NCBI RefSeq assembly: GCF_030817415.1
Contig: NZ_JAUSZI010000002.1
Location: 6,324,001 to 6,388,000 of the forward strand
Direction: 5' to 3'
DNA from: Streptomyces umbrinus
Lineage (GTDB): Bacteria > Actinomycetota > Actinomycetes > Streptomycetales > Streptomycetaceae
Length of the DNA: 64,000 nucleotides
The translations under genes were made by a program, and so were the position numbers. Of the stretch, positions 33,618 to 42,453 are shown in pieces (the first letter of the stretch is position 1; each line of letters begins with the position of its first letter). The notes beneath the pieces were generated by a model. It had not been told where the DNA came from. It ran no database searches and was given only the letters and a program-made list of their open reading frames with translations.

Positions 33618-33779
33618 ATGGAACGCAGCACCGTTGTCCGTTGTGCCGAAGGGCACGTGTTCAGCACCGCCTCGCTTCCGATGCAGCAGGCCGATCGGCT
33701 CGGCCCCGGCCGGCTGATCCGTTGCCCACGCTGTGCCCGGCTCCGCAATGTCGTACCTGTGGAGTACGAGAGGCGCTGA
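33618..33779 (+). CDS. small zinc-ribbon-like protein
   Basis: A 53-residue protein, ATG 33618: RSTVVRCAEGHVFSTASLPM, then QQADRLGPGRLIRCPRCARL. The C-A-E-G-H and C-P-R-C pairs form a probable zinc ribbon. It is a conserved streptomycete type. A GC-rich hairpin follows it before dcd. Confidence 0.75.
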   Translation: MERSTVVRCAEGHVFSTASLPMQQADRLGPGRLIRCPRCARLRNVVPVEYERR

Positions 33780-33836
33780 GTGCATGGAGCGCGCGGTACG
33801 CAGTGCCGGGTACCGCGCGTTCGCCTCGTTCTCGAT

Positions 33837-33880
33837 CGCCCGGGCCCGCCACGATCACCGGATTGTGGCGGGCCCGGGCG
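33837..33880. terminator. strong GC-rich hairpin upstream of dcd
   Basis: A perfect 16-bp stem (CGCCCGGGCCCGCCAC at 33837-33852 with its complement at 33865-33880) and a 12-base loop. No T run follows, as is usual for Streptomyces terminators. It ends 20 bases before the dcd start, so it closes the zinc-ribbon transcript or acts in the dcd leader. Confidence 0.6.
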
Positions 33881-33899
33881 CTCTGCGTATCCTCGGGGC

Positions 33900-34475
33900 G
33901 TGCTTCTCTCTGACAAGGACATCCGGGCCGAGATCGACGCCGGGCGCGTACGGATCGATCCCTACGACGAATCCATGGTGCAGCCGTCGAGCGTCGACGT
34001 GCGGCTCGACCGCTACTTCCGGGTGTTCGAGAACCACCGCTATCCCCATATCGATCCGTCCATCGAGCAGGCGGATCTCACGCGGCTCGTCGAGCCCGAG
34101 GGGGACGAGCCGTTCATCCTCCACCCGGGGGAGTTCGTCCTCGCGTCGACGTACGAGGTCATCACGCTTCCCGACGACCTGGCGTCCCGGCTCGAAGGCA
34201 AGAGTTCGCTCGGGCGGCTCGGGCTCGTCACGCACTCCACCGCCGGGTTCATCGACCCCGGCTTCTCGGGGCACGTGACCCTTGAGCTGTCCAACCTCGC
34301 GACCCTCCCCATCAAGCTCTGGCCGGGCATGAAGATCGGACAGCTGTGCCTGTTCCAGCTCAGCTCGTCGGCCGAGTTCCCGTACGGCAGCGACCGGTAC
34401 GGGTCCCGCTACCAGGGGCAGCGCGGGCCGACCGCCTCACGCTCCTTCCTCAACTTCCATCGGACCCAGGTGTGA
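33900..34475 (+). CDS. dcd: dCTP deaminase
   Basis: A 191-residue protein from GTG 33900, the standard length. Conserved segments include [36 protein letters not shown], the catalytic region [37 protein letters not shown] and the C-terminal [18 protein letters not shown]. It deaminates dCTP to dUTP for dTMP synthesis. It is the first clear core gene outside the island, 12 bases before the phosphoribosyltransferase gene. Confidence 0.95.
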   Translation: MLLSDKDIRAEIDAGRVRIDPYDESMVQPSSVDVRLDRYFRVFENHRYPHIDPSIEQADLTRLVEPEGDEPFILHPGEFVLASTYEVITLPDDLASRLEGKSSLGRLGLVTHSTAGFIDPGFSGHVTLELSNLATLPIKLWPGMKIGQLCLFQLSSSAEFPYGSDRYGSRYQGQRGPTASRSFLNFHRTQV

Positions 34476-34486
34476 GTGGCGGAGAC

Positions 34487-35002
34487 ATGAGCGACATGAG
34501 TGACGCGACCGGCGTGCGCGAGAACCTCAGCTACGAACGTTTCGGCCTTGCCGTCCGCGAGCTCGCCCAGACCATCGCCGACGACGGGTACGAGCCCGAC
34601 ATCGTGCTCAGCATCGCCCGCGGCGGTGTCTTCGTCGCCGGCGGGCTCGCCTACGCCCTCGACTGCAAGAACATCCACCTGGTGAACGTGGAGTTCTACA
34701 CGGGCGTGGGGACCACGCTGGACATGCCGGTCATGCTCGCGCCCGTGCCCAACGCCATCGACTTCTCTGACAAGAAGGTGCTGATCACGGACGACGTCGC
34801 CGACACCGGCAAGACGTTGAAGCTCGTGTACGACTTCTGCGTCGACGCCGTTGCGGAGGTGCGGTCCGCCGTCATCTACGAGAAGTCGCAGTCGCTCGTG
34901 AAGTGCGAGTACGTGTGGAAGCGGACGGATGAGTGGATCAACTTTCCTTGGAGTGTTGAGCCGCCTGTGGTGAAGAGGGCCGGCCAGGTTCTCGACGCCT
35001 GA
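34487..35002 (+). CDS. phosphoribosyltransferase-domain protein
   Basis: A 171-residue protein from ATG 34487 (34496 is also possible). EPDIVLSIARGGVFVAGGLA, HLVNVEFYTGVGT and the PRPP-binding loop KVLITDDVADTGKTLKLV are typical of hypoxanthine/xanthine-type PRTases. The end carries WKRTDEWINFPW. It probably acts in purine salvage, but the exact base is not predictable. It lies 11 bases after dcd, so the two may be cotranscribed. Confidence 0.88.
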   Translation: MSDMSDATGVRENLSYERFGLAVRELAQTIADDGYEPDIVLSIARGGVFVAGGLAYALDCKNIHLVNVEFYTGVGTTLDMPVMLAPVPNAIDFSDKKVLITDDVADTGKTLKLVYDFCVDAVAEVRSAVIYEKSQSLVKCEYVWKRTDEWINFPWSVEPPVVKRAGQVLDA

Positions 35003-35055
35003 CGTTCCACGTTCGCGCTCCGCTGGGGTGCCCGTTTTGGCTGCGGGCCCGTTGC

Positions 35056-35100
35056 GGCTGGTCGCGCAGTTCCCCGCGCCCCTTATGGGGCGCGTTTTTT
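35056..35100 (+). terminator. terminator within a dispersed streptomycete repeat
   Basis: The stem CGCGCCCC/GGGGCGCG (35075-35082 and 35087-35094) with a 4-base loop is followed by six T. The left part (35056-35082) is a 27-base sequence that recurs in inverse orientation at 50296-50323 beginning GGGGCGCGGGGAACTG. It closes the dcd-PRTase unit. Confidence 0.75.
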
Positions 35101-35163
35101 GTGCGGTATTCCTGCCGTTAAAAAAACGCTTGCGTTTCGCTAGTGGCCCCCGTAGCGTTCGTG

Positions 35164-35180
35164 TACGAAACCGTTTCGTA
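35164..35180. promoter_or_regulatory. 17-bp palindromic operator upstream of the DMT gene
   Basis: TACGAAAC-C-GTTTCGTA is a perfect palindrome 28 bases before the DMT start codon, the shape of a TetR-family operator. A second partial palindrome, AAACGC-TT-GCGTTT, is at 35124-35137. No TetR gene is adjacent, so the regulator is elsewhere. Confidence 0.6.
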
Positions 35181-35207
35181 TCGATCGCGATCGCAGGGAG
35201 GGGCACG

Positions 35208-36158
35208 ATGATGAGCAGTCCGGTGGTTGTCGCCCTCGCGCTCTCCCTGGTCTCCGCGTTCTGTTACGCGGCGGCCGCCGTGGTTCAGGAGCGGACCGCG
35301 GCCGGTACGGCCGATCTGCGGGGCACGCTCGCCCGCGGCTCGTGGTGGGGGGCCGTCGGGCTCAACGCCTCCGGCGCGCTGCTGCATGTGGTCGCGCTGC
35401 GGTACGGGCCGCTGACCCTGGTGCAGCCGCTCGGGGCGCTGACCCTTGTGGTGGCGGTGCCGCTGGGGTCACTGGTCGCCCGGCGGCGGACCTCCGGTAC
35501 GCAGTGGCGCGGCATGGCCCTGACCCTCGTCGGGCTGACCGCGTTGCTCGTCGCCACCGCGGCGGGGCACGCGCCGGACGACACCCTGGGGACCGGTGAG
35601 GTGATTGGGGTCGCGCTCGTCGCCTTCGTCGTCATCGCCGTGCTCGTACGCTCCGGTCTCGGCGGTCTCGCCTTCGCCGCGGCCTCCGGTATCGCCTCCG
35701 GGGTCGGCTCCACGCTGGCGCAGAAGCTCGCCGTCGGGCCGACGCTGTCCTGGAGCGTGGTGGTGGTCGCGGTGCTCACCGTCGCGTTCGCCTCGGGCGG
35801 GCTGCTGCTCTCCCAGAAGGCGTACCGCAGTGGCCTCGGCGGTCCGCTGGCCCTGCTCACCCTCGTCAACCCGGTCGCGGCGTCCGTCATCGGCATCAGC
35901 CTGCTCGGGGAGGGCTTCCAGTACGGGACGACGGGCACCCTGATCGCCCTCGCCGGTGCCGTGGCGGCCGCCCGGGGCGTGATCCTCCTCAGCCGTCCTC
36001 AGTCCCACCAGGACCGTCCCGGCCGGCGTGCCTCCGCCCCCACCCGTGACCGGCCGCGCCTGCCGCGCCCCACCCGCCTCCTCCGCGCCGGGCTCCCGTC
36101 CGTCGCGCGGGTCCGCCCCGTCACCGTCGAACTCACCGGCACGAGCCGGACCGTCTGA
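35208..36158 (+). CDS. DMT-family (EamA-like) transporter
   Basis: A 316-residue protein. ATG 35208 follows GGGAGGGG; ATG 35211 is equally possible. About nine or ten hydrophobic helices are visible. FCYAAAAVVQERTAAG, a central SGIASGVGSTLAQKLAVG and LVNPVAASVIGISLLGEGFQ are typical of the EamA/DMT group, some members of which resemble Mg2+ transporters. The last 50 residues are Arg/Pro-rich and cytoplasmic. A palindromic operator lies just upstream. Substrate is unknown. Confidence 0.85.
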   Translation: MMSSPVVVALALSLVSAFCYAAAAVVQERTAAGTADLRGTLARGSWWGAVGLNASGALLHVVALRYGPLTLVQPLGALTLVVAVPLGSLVARRRTSGTQWRGMALTLVGLTALLVATAAGHAPDDTLGTGEVIGVALVAFVVIAVLVRSGLGGLAFAAASGIASGVGSTLAQKLAVGPTLSWSVVVVAVLTVAFASGGLLLSQKAYRSGLGGPLALLTLVNPVAASVIGISLLGEGFQYGTTGTLIALAGAVAAARGVILLSRPQSHQDRPGRRASAPTRDRPRLPRPTRLLRAGLPSVARVRPVTVELTGTSRTV

Positions 36159-36175
36159 GAAGGAGAACACCGGAC

Positions 36176-36919
36176 ATGACCATGACCACCATCACGGCCG
36201 CCACCGCGGCCAGGGCCACGACCATGGCGAAGCCCCTTCCGCTGCGGCCCCGGACGACCGTGCGCGCGGCGGGACTCGTGGACGTACCGGCCGTGGCCCG
36301 CCTGATCGCCCCGACCGACACCGGAGCCGTCCCGGACGTCCCGCAGCACCCGGAGGCCACTCCGGTCGACTGGGACCGGGCCCGCCGTGCCATGCGGCTG
36401 ATGCTGGCCCATCACGCCCTGGAGGACGGTCAGGTGTGGGTGGCCGAGCGTGAGGACGGCACGCTGCTCGCGGCCGCCGTCTGGCTGCCTCCCAGCCCCG
36501 GTGCCGAGCCGCCCGACCGGCGATTCAGCGGCCTGCTCTCCCGCGAGCTCGGCCTCGGCCCGCAGGAGCATCCGTTCCCGTCGGCCGGCCTCAAGAAGGC
36601 GGCGCCCGACGAGTCGCACTGGAAGGTGGCCGTCGTCGGCGCGCTGGACGACACGAGCGCCTGGGACCACACCGTGGCCGCCGACCTGCTGGCACCGGGG
36701 CTGCGTGCCGTCGACGAGGAGGGCGGTACCGCCGTCGCGGTCACGCTCTCCGCCTGTCACGGGGACCAGCTGCGGCCGCTCGGGTTCCGCCGGCCGCGTG
36801 CGGTCTGCGTCACGCCGGGCGGGAGTGTGTGGATGACGACCCGTCAACCTCCGCGCACAGTACGGGAATCCGTTGTACCAGGTTGTTTCCGAAGCCTCCC
36901 CGGTTCCAGGGCTGCGTGA
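36176..36919 (+). CDS. GNAT-like protein
   Basis: A 247-residue protein 17 bases after the transporter gene. RAAGLVDVPAVARLIAPTDT at the start, DGQVWVAEREDGTLLAAAVW and GGTAVAVTLSACHGDQLRPL, then GFRRPR, fit a GNAT fold of the kind often annotated as N-acetyltransferase in streptomycetes. The last 37 codons overlap the 3' end of the convergent molybdopterin gene, so the tail of one of them is probably not conserved. Substrate is unknown. Confidence 0.75.
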   Translation: MTMTTITAATAARATTMAKPLPLRPRTTVRAAGLVDVPAVARLIAPTDTGAVPDVPQHPEATPVDWDRARRAMRLMLAHHALEDGQVWVAEREDGTLLAAAVWLPPSPGAEPPDRRFSGLLSRELGLGPQEHPFPSAGLKKAAPDESHWKVAVVGALDDTSAWDHTVAADLLAPGLRAVDEEGGTAVAVTLSACHGDQLRPLGFRRPRAVCVTPGGSVWMTTRQPPRTVRESVVPGCFRSLPGSRAA

Positions 36920-38006
36920 CCGGCTGGGTGTTGCCCGCGGCGTCCGTGGCCCGGGCCGTCAGGACATGGGTGCCGGGGGTCGCCGTCCAGTGTGCCTCCC
37001 AGTGGCGCCAGGACCAGGCGTGGCCGGGGCGGCCGTCCGGCGGGTCGAGTTCCGCCTCCTGCCAGGAGCCGCCGTCGTCCGTGCTGACCTCGACCTTCGT
37101 CACCGGGGCGTGGCCCGACCAGGCGCGGCCCTCCAGCCGCAGTGGACCGGGGCGTACGACCCTCGTGCGGGACATGAAGTCCGGGAAGCCGGGCGGGACC
37201 ATCAGGGCGCGCGGGGCGATGCGGGTGACCGGGTCGCCGGGCTCGTCGGGGGACTGGCGGAAGCGGTACGCGACCGACTGCTGGAAGCCCGTGAACGGGG
37301 TGCCGGTGAGCGTGATGTCCCGCAGCCACTTCACATGCGCCATGCCGTACCAGCCGGGGACCACCAGACGCAGCGGGTGCCCGTGCTGCGGTGGCAGCGG
37401 GGCGCCGTTCATCTCGTACGCCACCAGGACCTCCCGGTCGGCGGCCGTGGCGTCCTTGAGCGTCAGGCTGCGGCGGTAGTCCTGCTCGACGCCGCGTTCC
37501 ACGCCGTGGTCCGCTCCCGTGAAGACCGCCTCGACGGCGTCCGGCTCGACCCCGGCCTCGGCGAGCAGCGTCCGCAGGGGTACGCCGGTCCAGTCCGCCG
37601 TGCCGACCGCCTCGACCAGCCAGGGCTGGCTCACGGGGCGCGGGGTGAGGCGGGCCCGGCCGTTGCCCGCGCACTCCATGGTCACGCGGTGGGTGACGGG
37701 CGGCAGGGAGTACAGGGCGGACAGGTCCAGGACCAGGGGCTCCCGGACCAGACCGCCCACCGTGAGCGTCCAGGTGTCGGCCTCGGCGGGCGGGACGTAG
37801 GGAATGTCGTAGTGGACCAGTACGTAGTGCAGGCCCGGCGGGGTCACGTCGTGGCGCAGCGCCTCCAGGAGGAGGCCGTGGTTGCGGGCCGCGAGGCCCA
37901 GCTCCTCCTGGCTGATGTCCTCGTCGGGTCCGGCCACGCGGCCCGGTGTGCTGACCTCGGCCAGTGAACCGTTCCGGAAAGTACGTCCGTTCGTGACGCC
38001 GTCCAT
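36810..38006 (-). CDS. sulfite oxidase-like molybdopterin oxidoreductase
   Basis: A 398-residue protein from ATG 38006. The molybdopterin domain contains YVLVHYDIPYVP, VTHRVTMECAGNGRARLTPR with the molybdenum-ligating Cys, VGTADWTGVPLRTLLAEAG and LVVPGWYGMAHVKWLRDI. A C-terminal Mo-co dimerisation domain follows (VTKVEVSTDDGGSWQ, WRHWEAHWTATPGTHVL). No Tat or Sec signal is evident at the start, so it may be cytoplasmic. Its 3' end overlaps the GNAT gene by 110 bases. Confidence 0.9.
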   Translation of the reverse strand: MDGVTNGRTFRNGSLAEVSTPGRVAGPDEDISQEELGLAARNHGLLLEALRHDVTPPGLHYVLVHYDIPYVPPAEADTWTLTVGGLVREPLVLDLSALYSLPPVTHRVTMECAGNGRARLTPRPVSQPWLVEAVGTADWTGVPLRTLLAEAGVEPDAVEAVFTGADHGVERGVEQDYRRSLTLKDATAADREVLVAYEMNGAPLPPQHGHPLRLVVPGWYGMAHVKWLRDITLTGTPFTGFQQSVAYRFRQSPDEPGDPVTRIAPRALMVPPGFPDFMSRTRVVRPGPLRLEGRAWSGHAPVTKVEVSTDDGGSWQEAELDPPDGRPGHAWSWRHWEAHWTATPGTHVLTARATDAAGNTQPVTQPWNRGGFGNNLVQRIPVLCAEVDGSSSTHSRPA

Positions 38007-38164
38007 GGCTCCATGGTGCTCCCCTCGCCCCGCCCGGGCACCCCGCTCGCGATTGCCAGTCGTACCGAGCGGCGAGACCCTGTACATATCGGCCCTGGGG
38101 CGGATGAAACGTGCGATCGCGGACGGACCGTACCTACCGGGCCTCGCGGAGGAGAGCGATCGTC

Positions 38165-39595
38165 ATGGGCGGCAGCACCGGCAGCAGCGGCGGCGGCATG
38201 GACGGCACGACCCTTGAGGCGATGCGGACCGGACTGCGCGGGCCGGTCATCGCGCCCGAGGATTCGGCGTACGACGAGGCCCGGTCGATCTACAACGCGA
38301 TGATCGACCGGCGGCCGGCCGCCTTCGTGCGGTGCGCGGACGCCGGGGACGTGATGAACGCGGTCGACTTCGTCCGCGACCACGGGCTCGAACTCGCCGT
38401 GCGCGGCGGCGGGCACAGCGGCCCGGGACTGTGCCTGGTGGACGGCGGTGTCACCCTCGACCTGTCACCGATGCGCTGGGTACGGGTCGACCCGGTCGCG
38501 AAGACCGCGCAGGTCGGCGGCGGCAGCCTGCTCGGCGACCTGGACCACGCGGCGCACGCCTTCGGCCTCGCCACCCCCGCCGGGATCATGTCGACGACGG
38601 GCGTCGGCGGACTGACCCTCGGCGGCGGACACGGTCACCTCACCCGCAAGTACGGGCTGACGGTGGACAACCTGATCTCCGCGGACGTCGTTCTCGCCGA
38701 CGGCAGCTTCGTCACGGCGAGCGAGACCTCGTACCCGGACCTCTTCTGGGCGCTGCGCGGCGGAGGCGGGAACTTCGGGATCGTCACGTCCTTCACCTAC
38801 CGGCTGCACCCGCTGCACTCCGTGGGCGTCGGCATCACGGTCTGGCCGGTGGACCACACGCGTGAAGTGCTGCGCTGGTACCGGGAGTTCCTGCCGCAGG
38901 CGCCCGAGGACCTGAACGGCTTCTACGCGGTGCTCGCCGTGCCGCCCGGGCCGCCGTTCCCCGAGGAGCTGCACGGGCACAGGATGTGCGCCGTCGTGTG
39001 GTGCTGGACCGGTGACCTGGCGCTGCTGGACGAGACGCTCGCGGTGGTGAACGACGCCGGGCGGCCGGCCTTCCACTTCACCAGCCCGATGCCGTACCCG
39101 GCGCTGCAGACCATGTTCGACGAACTGATCCCGAAGGGTCTGCAGTGGTACTGGAGCGGTGACTTCTTCGACCGGATCACCGACGAGGCAGTCGACATCC
39201 ACCTCAAGTACGGCGAGAACCTCCCCACCGACCTGTCGACCATGCACCTCTACCCGGTCGACGGCGCCGCCTCCCGGGTCGGCTCCTTCGACACGGCGTG
39301 GGCCTACCGCGACGCCGTCTGGTCGGGCGTCTTCGCGGGCATCGACCCGGACCCGGACAACGCCGGGCTCATCAAGCAGTGGTGCACGGACTACCGGGAG
39401 GAGCTGCACCCGTACTCGATGGGCGGTGCGTACGTGAACTTCATCGGGCCGGGTGAGGGTCAGGAGCGGGTCAGGGCCACCTACCGCGACCACTACGACC
39501 GGCTCGCCGAGGTGAAGCGGACCTACGACCCGCACAACCTCTTCCACGCCAACCAGAACATCGAGCCGGCGCACTGGCCCCAGGGCGACGCCTAG
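38165..39595 (+). CDS. FAD-binding oxidoreductase with BBE domain
   Basis: A 476-residue protein. ATG 38165 follows GGAGGAG. The FAD-binding PCMH domain shows LELAVRGGGHSGPGLCLV (His for flavin attachment), AGIMSTTGVGGLTLGGGHGH and ALRGGGGNFGIVTSFTYRL. The C-terminal berberine-bridge end is YDPHNLFHANQNI. These enzymes oxidise sugars, alkaloids or polyketides; the substrate is unknown. The stop codon lies inside the inverted-repeat element that follows. Confidence 0.9.
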   Translation: MGGSTGSSGGGMDGTTLEAMRTGLRGPVIAPEDSAYDEARSIYNAMIDRRPAAFVRCADAGDVMNAVDFVRDHGLELAVRGGGHSGPGLCLVDGGVTLDLSPMRWVRVDPVAKTAQVGGGSLLGDLDHAAHAFGLATPAGIMSTTGVGGLTLGGGHGHLTRKYGLTVDNLISADVVLADGSFVTASETSYPDLFWALRGGGGNFGIVTSFTYRLHPLHSVGVGITVWPVDHTREVLRWYREFLPQAPEDLNGFYAVLAVPPGPPFPEELHGHRMCAVVWCWTGDLALLDETLAVVNDAGRPAFHFTSPMPYPALQTMFDELIPKGLQWYWSGDFFDRITDEAVDIHLKYGENLPTDLSTMHLYPVDGAASRVGSFDTAWAYRDAVWSGVFAGIDPDPDNAGLIKQWCTDYREELHPYSMGGAYVNFIGPGEGQERVRATYRDHYDRLAEVKRTYDPHNLFHANQNIEPAHWPQGDA

Positions 39596-39770
39596 GGCCT
39601 GTCTGACAATTCCCGTCTGCCTCGCGACGCCATGCACGCACTCTCGCCGCACCGGGCGCAGAGCCAAGTACGTCCAGTACGAGGCTCTACGCCCGGCACG
39701 CCGAGAGCACGCACCTGACGCCGCGAGGCCGCCCTCCGGGCGACGACGGGAATTGTCAGACAGGCCCTAG
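39592..39770. mobile_element. 179-bp MITE-like full-length hairpin element
   Basis: The ends are a perfect 26-bp inverted repeat (39592-39617 and 39745-39770; outer part CTAGGGCCTGTCTGACAATT). The interior also pairs: GCCTCGCG with CGCGAGGC, ACTCTCG with CGAGAG, and CCGGGCG with CGCCCGG. Nearly the whole element can therefore fold on itself. It encodes nothing. It overlaps the FAD-gene stop codon and is 17 bases from the end of the Yip1 gene. It may double as a bidirectional terminator. Confidence 0.75.
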
Positions 39771-39787
39771 GGCCCGTCGGGCAGGCC

Positions 39788-40720
39788 CTAGAACGTACCG
39801 AGCTTGATGATCGACAGCAGGGCGATCAGCTGGATCGCCGACGCTCCCAGGGCCTTGGGCCACGGCAGGTCGTGCGACTTCTTGACCATCAGCGTGAAGA
39901 GCACGCCGGCCCCGACCCAGGTCGCCCAGCCCAGCAGCTGCACGAACGGCGCGTCGCCGCCCGCGAACATCGCGACGACCAGGCGTGGCGCGTCCGTCAG
40001 CGACATGATCAGCATGGAGAGGCCGACCGTGGGCTGCCAGGCGCCGTCACCGCCGAGCTGGCGGGCGAGGGTGTGCGTGACCACGCCCAGGATGAACGCG
40101 CTGAGGACGATCGCGATCGACGTCGTCAGGACGATGGGCACCGCGTTCGACAGGGTGGCGTTTATGACGTCCGCGCGGGCGCCGTCGAAGCCGAAGACCG
40201 CCAGCAGACCGTAGAGGAACGTCACGATGAGGGCCGGGGCCCACATCGTGTAGTCGCGCATCTGAAGGAAGGTCTGGTTCGGGCGCATGATGACGCCCGT
40301 CAGCAGTTCCTTCCAGTGCAGCCGCGGGCCCACCGGGGGCGCGGTCGTCTGGCCCGCGCGATACGTCCCGCCCGGGTTGTACGGGTCCTCGCCGACGGAG
40401 AACGCCGTGGTGTGACCCGGCTGGTTCGCCGCGTACGGATCCGGGCCCTGACCGTGATGGTCGTGGTCGCCGAAGTACTCCGGCTCACCGTGCCCGTTCG
40501 CCTGGGGCCACTGCTGCGGCCCGTTGCCACCGCCACCGCCGCCATTGCCGTACCGCGGCTGCTGATGCTGCTGCGGGTACGGCTGAGGCGCGGGGGGATA
40601 GCCGTACGACGGGCCGCCCTGGGGGGCCTGCTGTCCGTAAGGCTGCTGCCGCGCCTGTTGTTGCGGGTGCGCCTGCTGCGTGCGGTTGTCCCGGCCGCGT
40701 CCGATCCTGAATCCAGCCAC
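39788..40720 (-). CDS. Yip1-family membrane protein with Gln/Gly/Pro-rich N-terminus
   Basis: A 310-residue protein from GTG 40720 (VAGFRIGRGRDNRTQQ). The first 130 residues are Gln/Pro/Gly/His-rich and disordered. From about 140 the Yip1 core begins, LHWKELLTGVIMRPNQTFLQ, with five hydrophobic helices. Function in bacteria is unknown. It is a conserved streptomycete type. Confidence 0.85.
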   Translation of the reverse strand: MAGFRIGRGRDNRTQQAHPQQQARQQPYGQQAPQGGPSYGYPPAPQPYPQQHQQPRYGNGGGGGGNGPQQWPQANGHGEPEYFGDHDHHGQGPDPYAANQPGHTTAFSVGEDPYNPGGTYRAGQTTAPPVGPRLHWKELLTGVIMRPNQTFLQMRDYTMWAPALIVTFLYGLLAVFGFDGARADVINATLSNAVPIVLTTSIAIVLSAFILGVVTHTLARQLGGDGAWQPTVGLSMLIMSLTDAPRLVVAMFAGGDAPFVQLLGWATWVGAGVLFTLMVKKSHDLPWPKALGASAIQLIALLSIIKLGTF

Positions 40721-40860
40721 GTAATCGAACGTACCTGGTCCCGCACAGTGACGTGCCGGGCCCGGGGCAACGGGCCCGGCTTTGCTGCTGAGCTGTGACA
40801 TCCCCTAAGGGACTTCCCAGGGGACCTTCATGGGTTCTTCGGGGATATTTTCGGGGACTT

Positions 40861-42315
40861 TTAGTGGCTGCTCAGGGTTTGGCCGTACGCGAGTCCGCCG
40901 GCCACGGCCGGGAGGCCGAGCTTGGCGGGCGTGACCGTGTAGGAGCCGTCGGCGCTCGCGCGGGGGAGCACCCACACACCGCCGGACCTCGCGTTCTCGC
41001 CGGGGGAGCCGACCGCGATGTCCGCCCTGCCGTCGTGATCGTAGTCACCGGCCGCGACGGCGGCACCGAAGGCGTCGCCCGCCTCCGCGACGCCGGGGAC
41101 GCGCGGGGTGTCCTGCTGGTACGAGACGGCGTGGCCCTCGCCGGAGGCGTCGACCAGGCCGGTCGCGCCGCCGAACAGGAGGGTCGCGGCGCCCGCGCCC
41201 GCCTGGGTGCCGATCGCCTCGCCGGGGGCGCCCGCGAGCAGGTCGTCGCGGCCGTCGCCGTTCACGTCCGCGACGGCCAGGGAGGCGCCGAAGCGGTCAC
41301 CGGTCTCGGCGACGCCCGGCACGCCGACCGTGTCCTGGTCGAGGGTCTGCGCGCGCTGGCCGAAGGAGCCGTCCGGGCCGCTGCCGTAGTGGACGTGGAT
41401 GCCGCCGCCCTTCGCGTACTCCTCCGGGCCGCACGGGTCGTCGATGTTCTCGTCGGCGATCTCGCGGCACTCGCCGAGGGCCAGGTCGTCGTTGCCGTCC
41501 CCGTCGAAGTCCCCGGCGGCGAGGGCCGAGACACCGGCGTTGTCGGTGTTCCAGGTGTTGGCCATGCCCTCCTCCGCCGCGTCCCAGGCCCACAGCCGTA
41601 CGTGCGACTGCGTGAACGGGGCGTCGACCGTCCAGTACGCCAGCGCCAGGTCCGCCGTGCCGTCGGAGGTGAAGTCGCCGGTGGCGAGGATCGGGGCGCG
41701 GCCGCCCATGGGAGCGTCGAGGACGGTGGTGAGGATGCCGTCGGCGGTCCGCAGCACGACTCTGTCCCGGCCGCCGATCACGATGTCCCGGCTGCCGTCC
41801 CCGGTCAGGTCGGCCGCCGCGACCGACCCGCCGTACGCCGCCGACGCCGCGGGGCCGGTGAGGGCAGTGGACCCGTGGCTCGGGCCGCCCCTCGCGCCGC
41901 CCACGACGGTGACCATGCCCGCGTCCACGCCACGGTCGGTGACGTCCTCGCCGGGGGCGCCGGCGAGCAGCTCCGCGATGCCGTCGCCGTTGAGGTCCTC
42001 CAGCACCACGGAGGCGCCGAACCGGTCGCCCGCCTCCGGAGAGCCGGGCACTTCGGCCGTGGACTGGCTGACCCGGATGCTGCCGCGGGAGCCGAGCCCC
42101 TTCGGACCGCCCCACACGACGTTGACGTACCCGGCCTTCGCCTTGCCCCCGACGGCTCCGTCGGGGACGCCGACGGCGAGATCCGCGTAGCCGTCGCCGT
42201 TGAAGTCGCTTGTGGTGGGGGAGGGTTGGCCCGCGGCCGCGGTGGGCGCGAGTGTCAGGCCCGCGGTGACCGCCGCGGCGAAGGTGGCGGCGATTGCGTA
42301 CGTCCGTATGTGCAC
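40861..42315 (-). CDS. secreted FG-GAP (integrin-like) seven-bladed propeller protein 1
   Basis: A 484-residue protein from GTG 42315, with GGAG six bases upstream. A Sec signal (YAIAATFAAAVTAGLTLAPT) precedes seven FG-GAP repeats, each with a calcium-binding D-x-D/N-x-D-G loop: DFNGDGYADLAVG, DLNGDGIAELLAG, DLTGDGSRDIVIG, DFTSDGTADLALA, DFDGDGNDDLALG, DVNGDGRDDLLAG and DYDHDGRADIAVG. Seven repeats predict one closed beta propeller. Its role is unknown, probably adhesion or surface binding. It is a lone relative of the five-gene array at 45-53 kb. Confidence 0.88.
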   Translation of the reverse strand: MHIRTYAIAATFAAAVTAGLTLAPTAAAGQPSPTTSDFNGDGYADLAVGVPDGAVGGKAKAGYVNVVWGGPKGLGSRGSIRVSQSTAEVPGSPEAGDRFGASVVLEDLNGDGIAELLAGAPGEDVTDRGVDAGMVTVVGGARGGPSHGSTALTGPAASAAYGGSVAAADLTGDGSRDIVIGGRDRVVLRTADGILTTVLDAPMGGRAPILATGDFTSDGTADLALAYWTVDAPFTQSHVRLWAWDAAEEGMANTWNTDNAGVSALAAGDFDGDGNDDLALGECREIADENIDDPCGPEEYAKGGGIHVHYGSGPDGSFGQRAQTLDQDTVGVPGVAETGDRFGASLAVADVNGDGRDDLLAGAPGEAIGTQAGAGAATLLFGGATGLVDASGEGHAVSYQQDTPRVPGVAEAGDAFGAAVAAGDYDHDGRADIAVGSPGENARSGGVWVLPRASADGSYTVTPAKLGLPAVAGGLAYGQTLSSH

Positions 42316-42453
42316 GGGGGCTCCAGGGTGGTGACCGGGTGACCGGGAACTGCGGTTCACCTGTGTGACACCTGGAGGTCGTCAGGGGTTGTGGCCCCGT
42401 ACGCGTTCGTTGCCGCGTGCGTGTTCGCTCGGGCGTGCGTGTTCGGTGGGGCG

